DNA from: Fidelibacterota bacterium
GTDB lineage: Bacteria > Fidelibacterota > UBA8477
DNA length: 35,664 nt
Reading direction: 5' to 3'
Assembly: GCA_021734045.1 (NCBI GenBank)
Contig: JAIPJR010000022.1
Coordinates: 1 to 35,664 of the forward strand
The notes beneath the pieces are model-generated. The model made no database searches, was not told the DNA's origin, and worked only from the letters and a program-made list of their open reading frames with translations. A program made the translations under genes and the position numbers. How positions within the stretch are numbered: position 1 is the first letter of the stretch; each line of letters starts with the position of its first letter. Of this stretch, positions 35,317 to 35,664 are shown piece after piece.

Positions 35317-35664
35317 TTACTTCATCAGAATCATCTTGTGGGTCTGACTGAACCCGTTCACCTCGAGCCGGGCGAAATAAACACCGGTACTCATTTGTTG
35401 TCCCGTGTCATTTTGACCCCGCCAGACGACGGACTGGTACCCGGCCGGCAGGTGACGGTTTACCAGGGTCCGGATCGGTTTACCCTGAACATCGTAAATC
35501 ACCAACTTTACAATACCAGCTTCCGGCAGTCCGAAACGGATGGAAGTGGATGGATTGAAGGGGTTGGGATAATTCTGACTAAAGCCGTATTCAGCGGGAA
35601 TCCCATCTGGTATGTTCTGAGCCAATTCCTTGTTAAGGGGTCCAGTCCAAATTAAGACATCATC
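35317..35664 (-). CDS. T9SS cargo protein, C-terminal part (runs off the window)
   Basis: The frame is open from the right window edge to the stop at 35317-35319, and the visible part is 115 residues. It begins DDVLIWTGPLNKE, so the TTG at 35625 is not a real start. It contains a complete T9SS type A sorting domain: NYPNPFNPSTSIRFGLPEAG, VKLVIYDVQGKPIRTLV, HLPAGYQSVVW and TGVYFARL, ending KMILMK. The function of the missing upstream part is unknown. A strong terminator follows at 35251-35280. Confidence 0.9.
   Translation of the reverse strand, partial: DDVLIWTGPLNKELAQNIPDGIPAEYGFSQNYPNPFNPSTSIRFGLPEAGIVKLVIYDVQGKPIRTLVNRHLPAGYQSVVWRGQNDTGQQMSTGVYFARLEVNGFSQTHKMILMK

Overview
The window suggests a Gram-negative bacterium of the FCB superphylum with a type IX secretion system (T9SS). 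Three proteins end in the NPFNP-type sorting tail that finishes in a basic LLK/LMK residue group. Several predicted outer-membrane barrels and a lipoprotein are present, and many secreted proteins are built from LamG, fn3, PKD and lamin-tail modules. The style fits Marinimicrobia, KSB1, Calditrichota or a similar lineage; the sequence alone does not settle the phylum.

Layout. (1) 1-135 is the right end of an ISL3-like insertion sequence: the transposase C-terminus, then a terminal inverted repeat. It sits inside a very large surface-protein gene (136-8606) whose 5' part lies outside the window. (2) 9017-9877 is a PAP2 membrane phosphatase. (3) 10110-23083 is a run of eight co-directional, closely spaced genes: two secreted lamin-tail/OB-fold proteins, a PorV/PorQ-like barrel, a helix-hairpin-helix protein with a predicted barrel, a second barrel, a degenerate metallophosphatase fused to an EEP nuclease, a stand-alone EEP lipoprotein, and a YjjX-type NTPase. 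(4) 23262-25394 is a hybrid histidine kinase. (5) On the minus strand, fumC and a hotdog thioesterase-like gene form a pair, preceded by a small coiled-coil gene that is divergent from dinB. (6) On the minus strand, 28943-30496 is a TPR regulator with two Fis-like HTH segments, upstream of which lies an IorAB-type molybdenum hydroxylase (30814-33370). (7) 33710-34474 is a secreted DUF6544-like protein. (8) 34475-35300 is non-coding and rich in REP-like hairpins. (9) The window closes with the C-terminus of another T9SS cargo on the minus strand.

The most interesting unit is 10110-22529. Lamin-tail, OB-fold and EEP domains occur together in single polypeptides in ExeM/NucH-type extracellular nucleases. 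Here the same parts are split over adjacent genes, with T9SS tails, outer-membrane barrels and an HhH protein placed between them. I infer a surface-bound system for handling extracellular DNA or nucleotides. Its metallophosphatase domain has lost most of its metal-binding and catalytic residues, while both EEP nuclease domains look intact.
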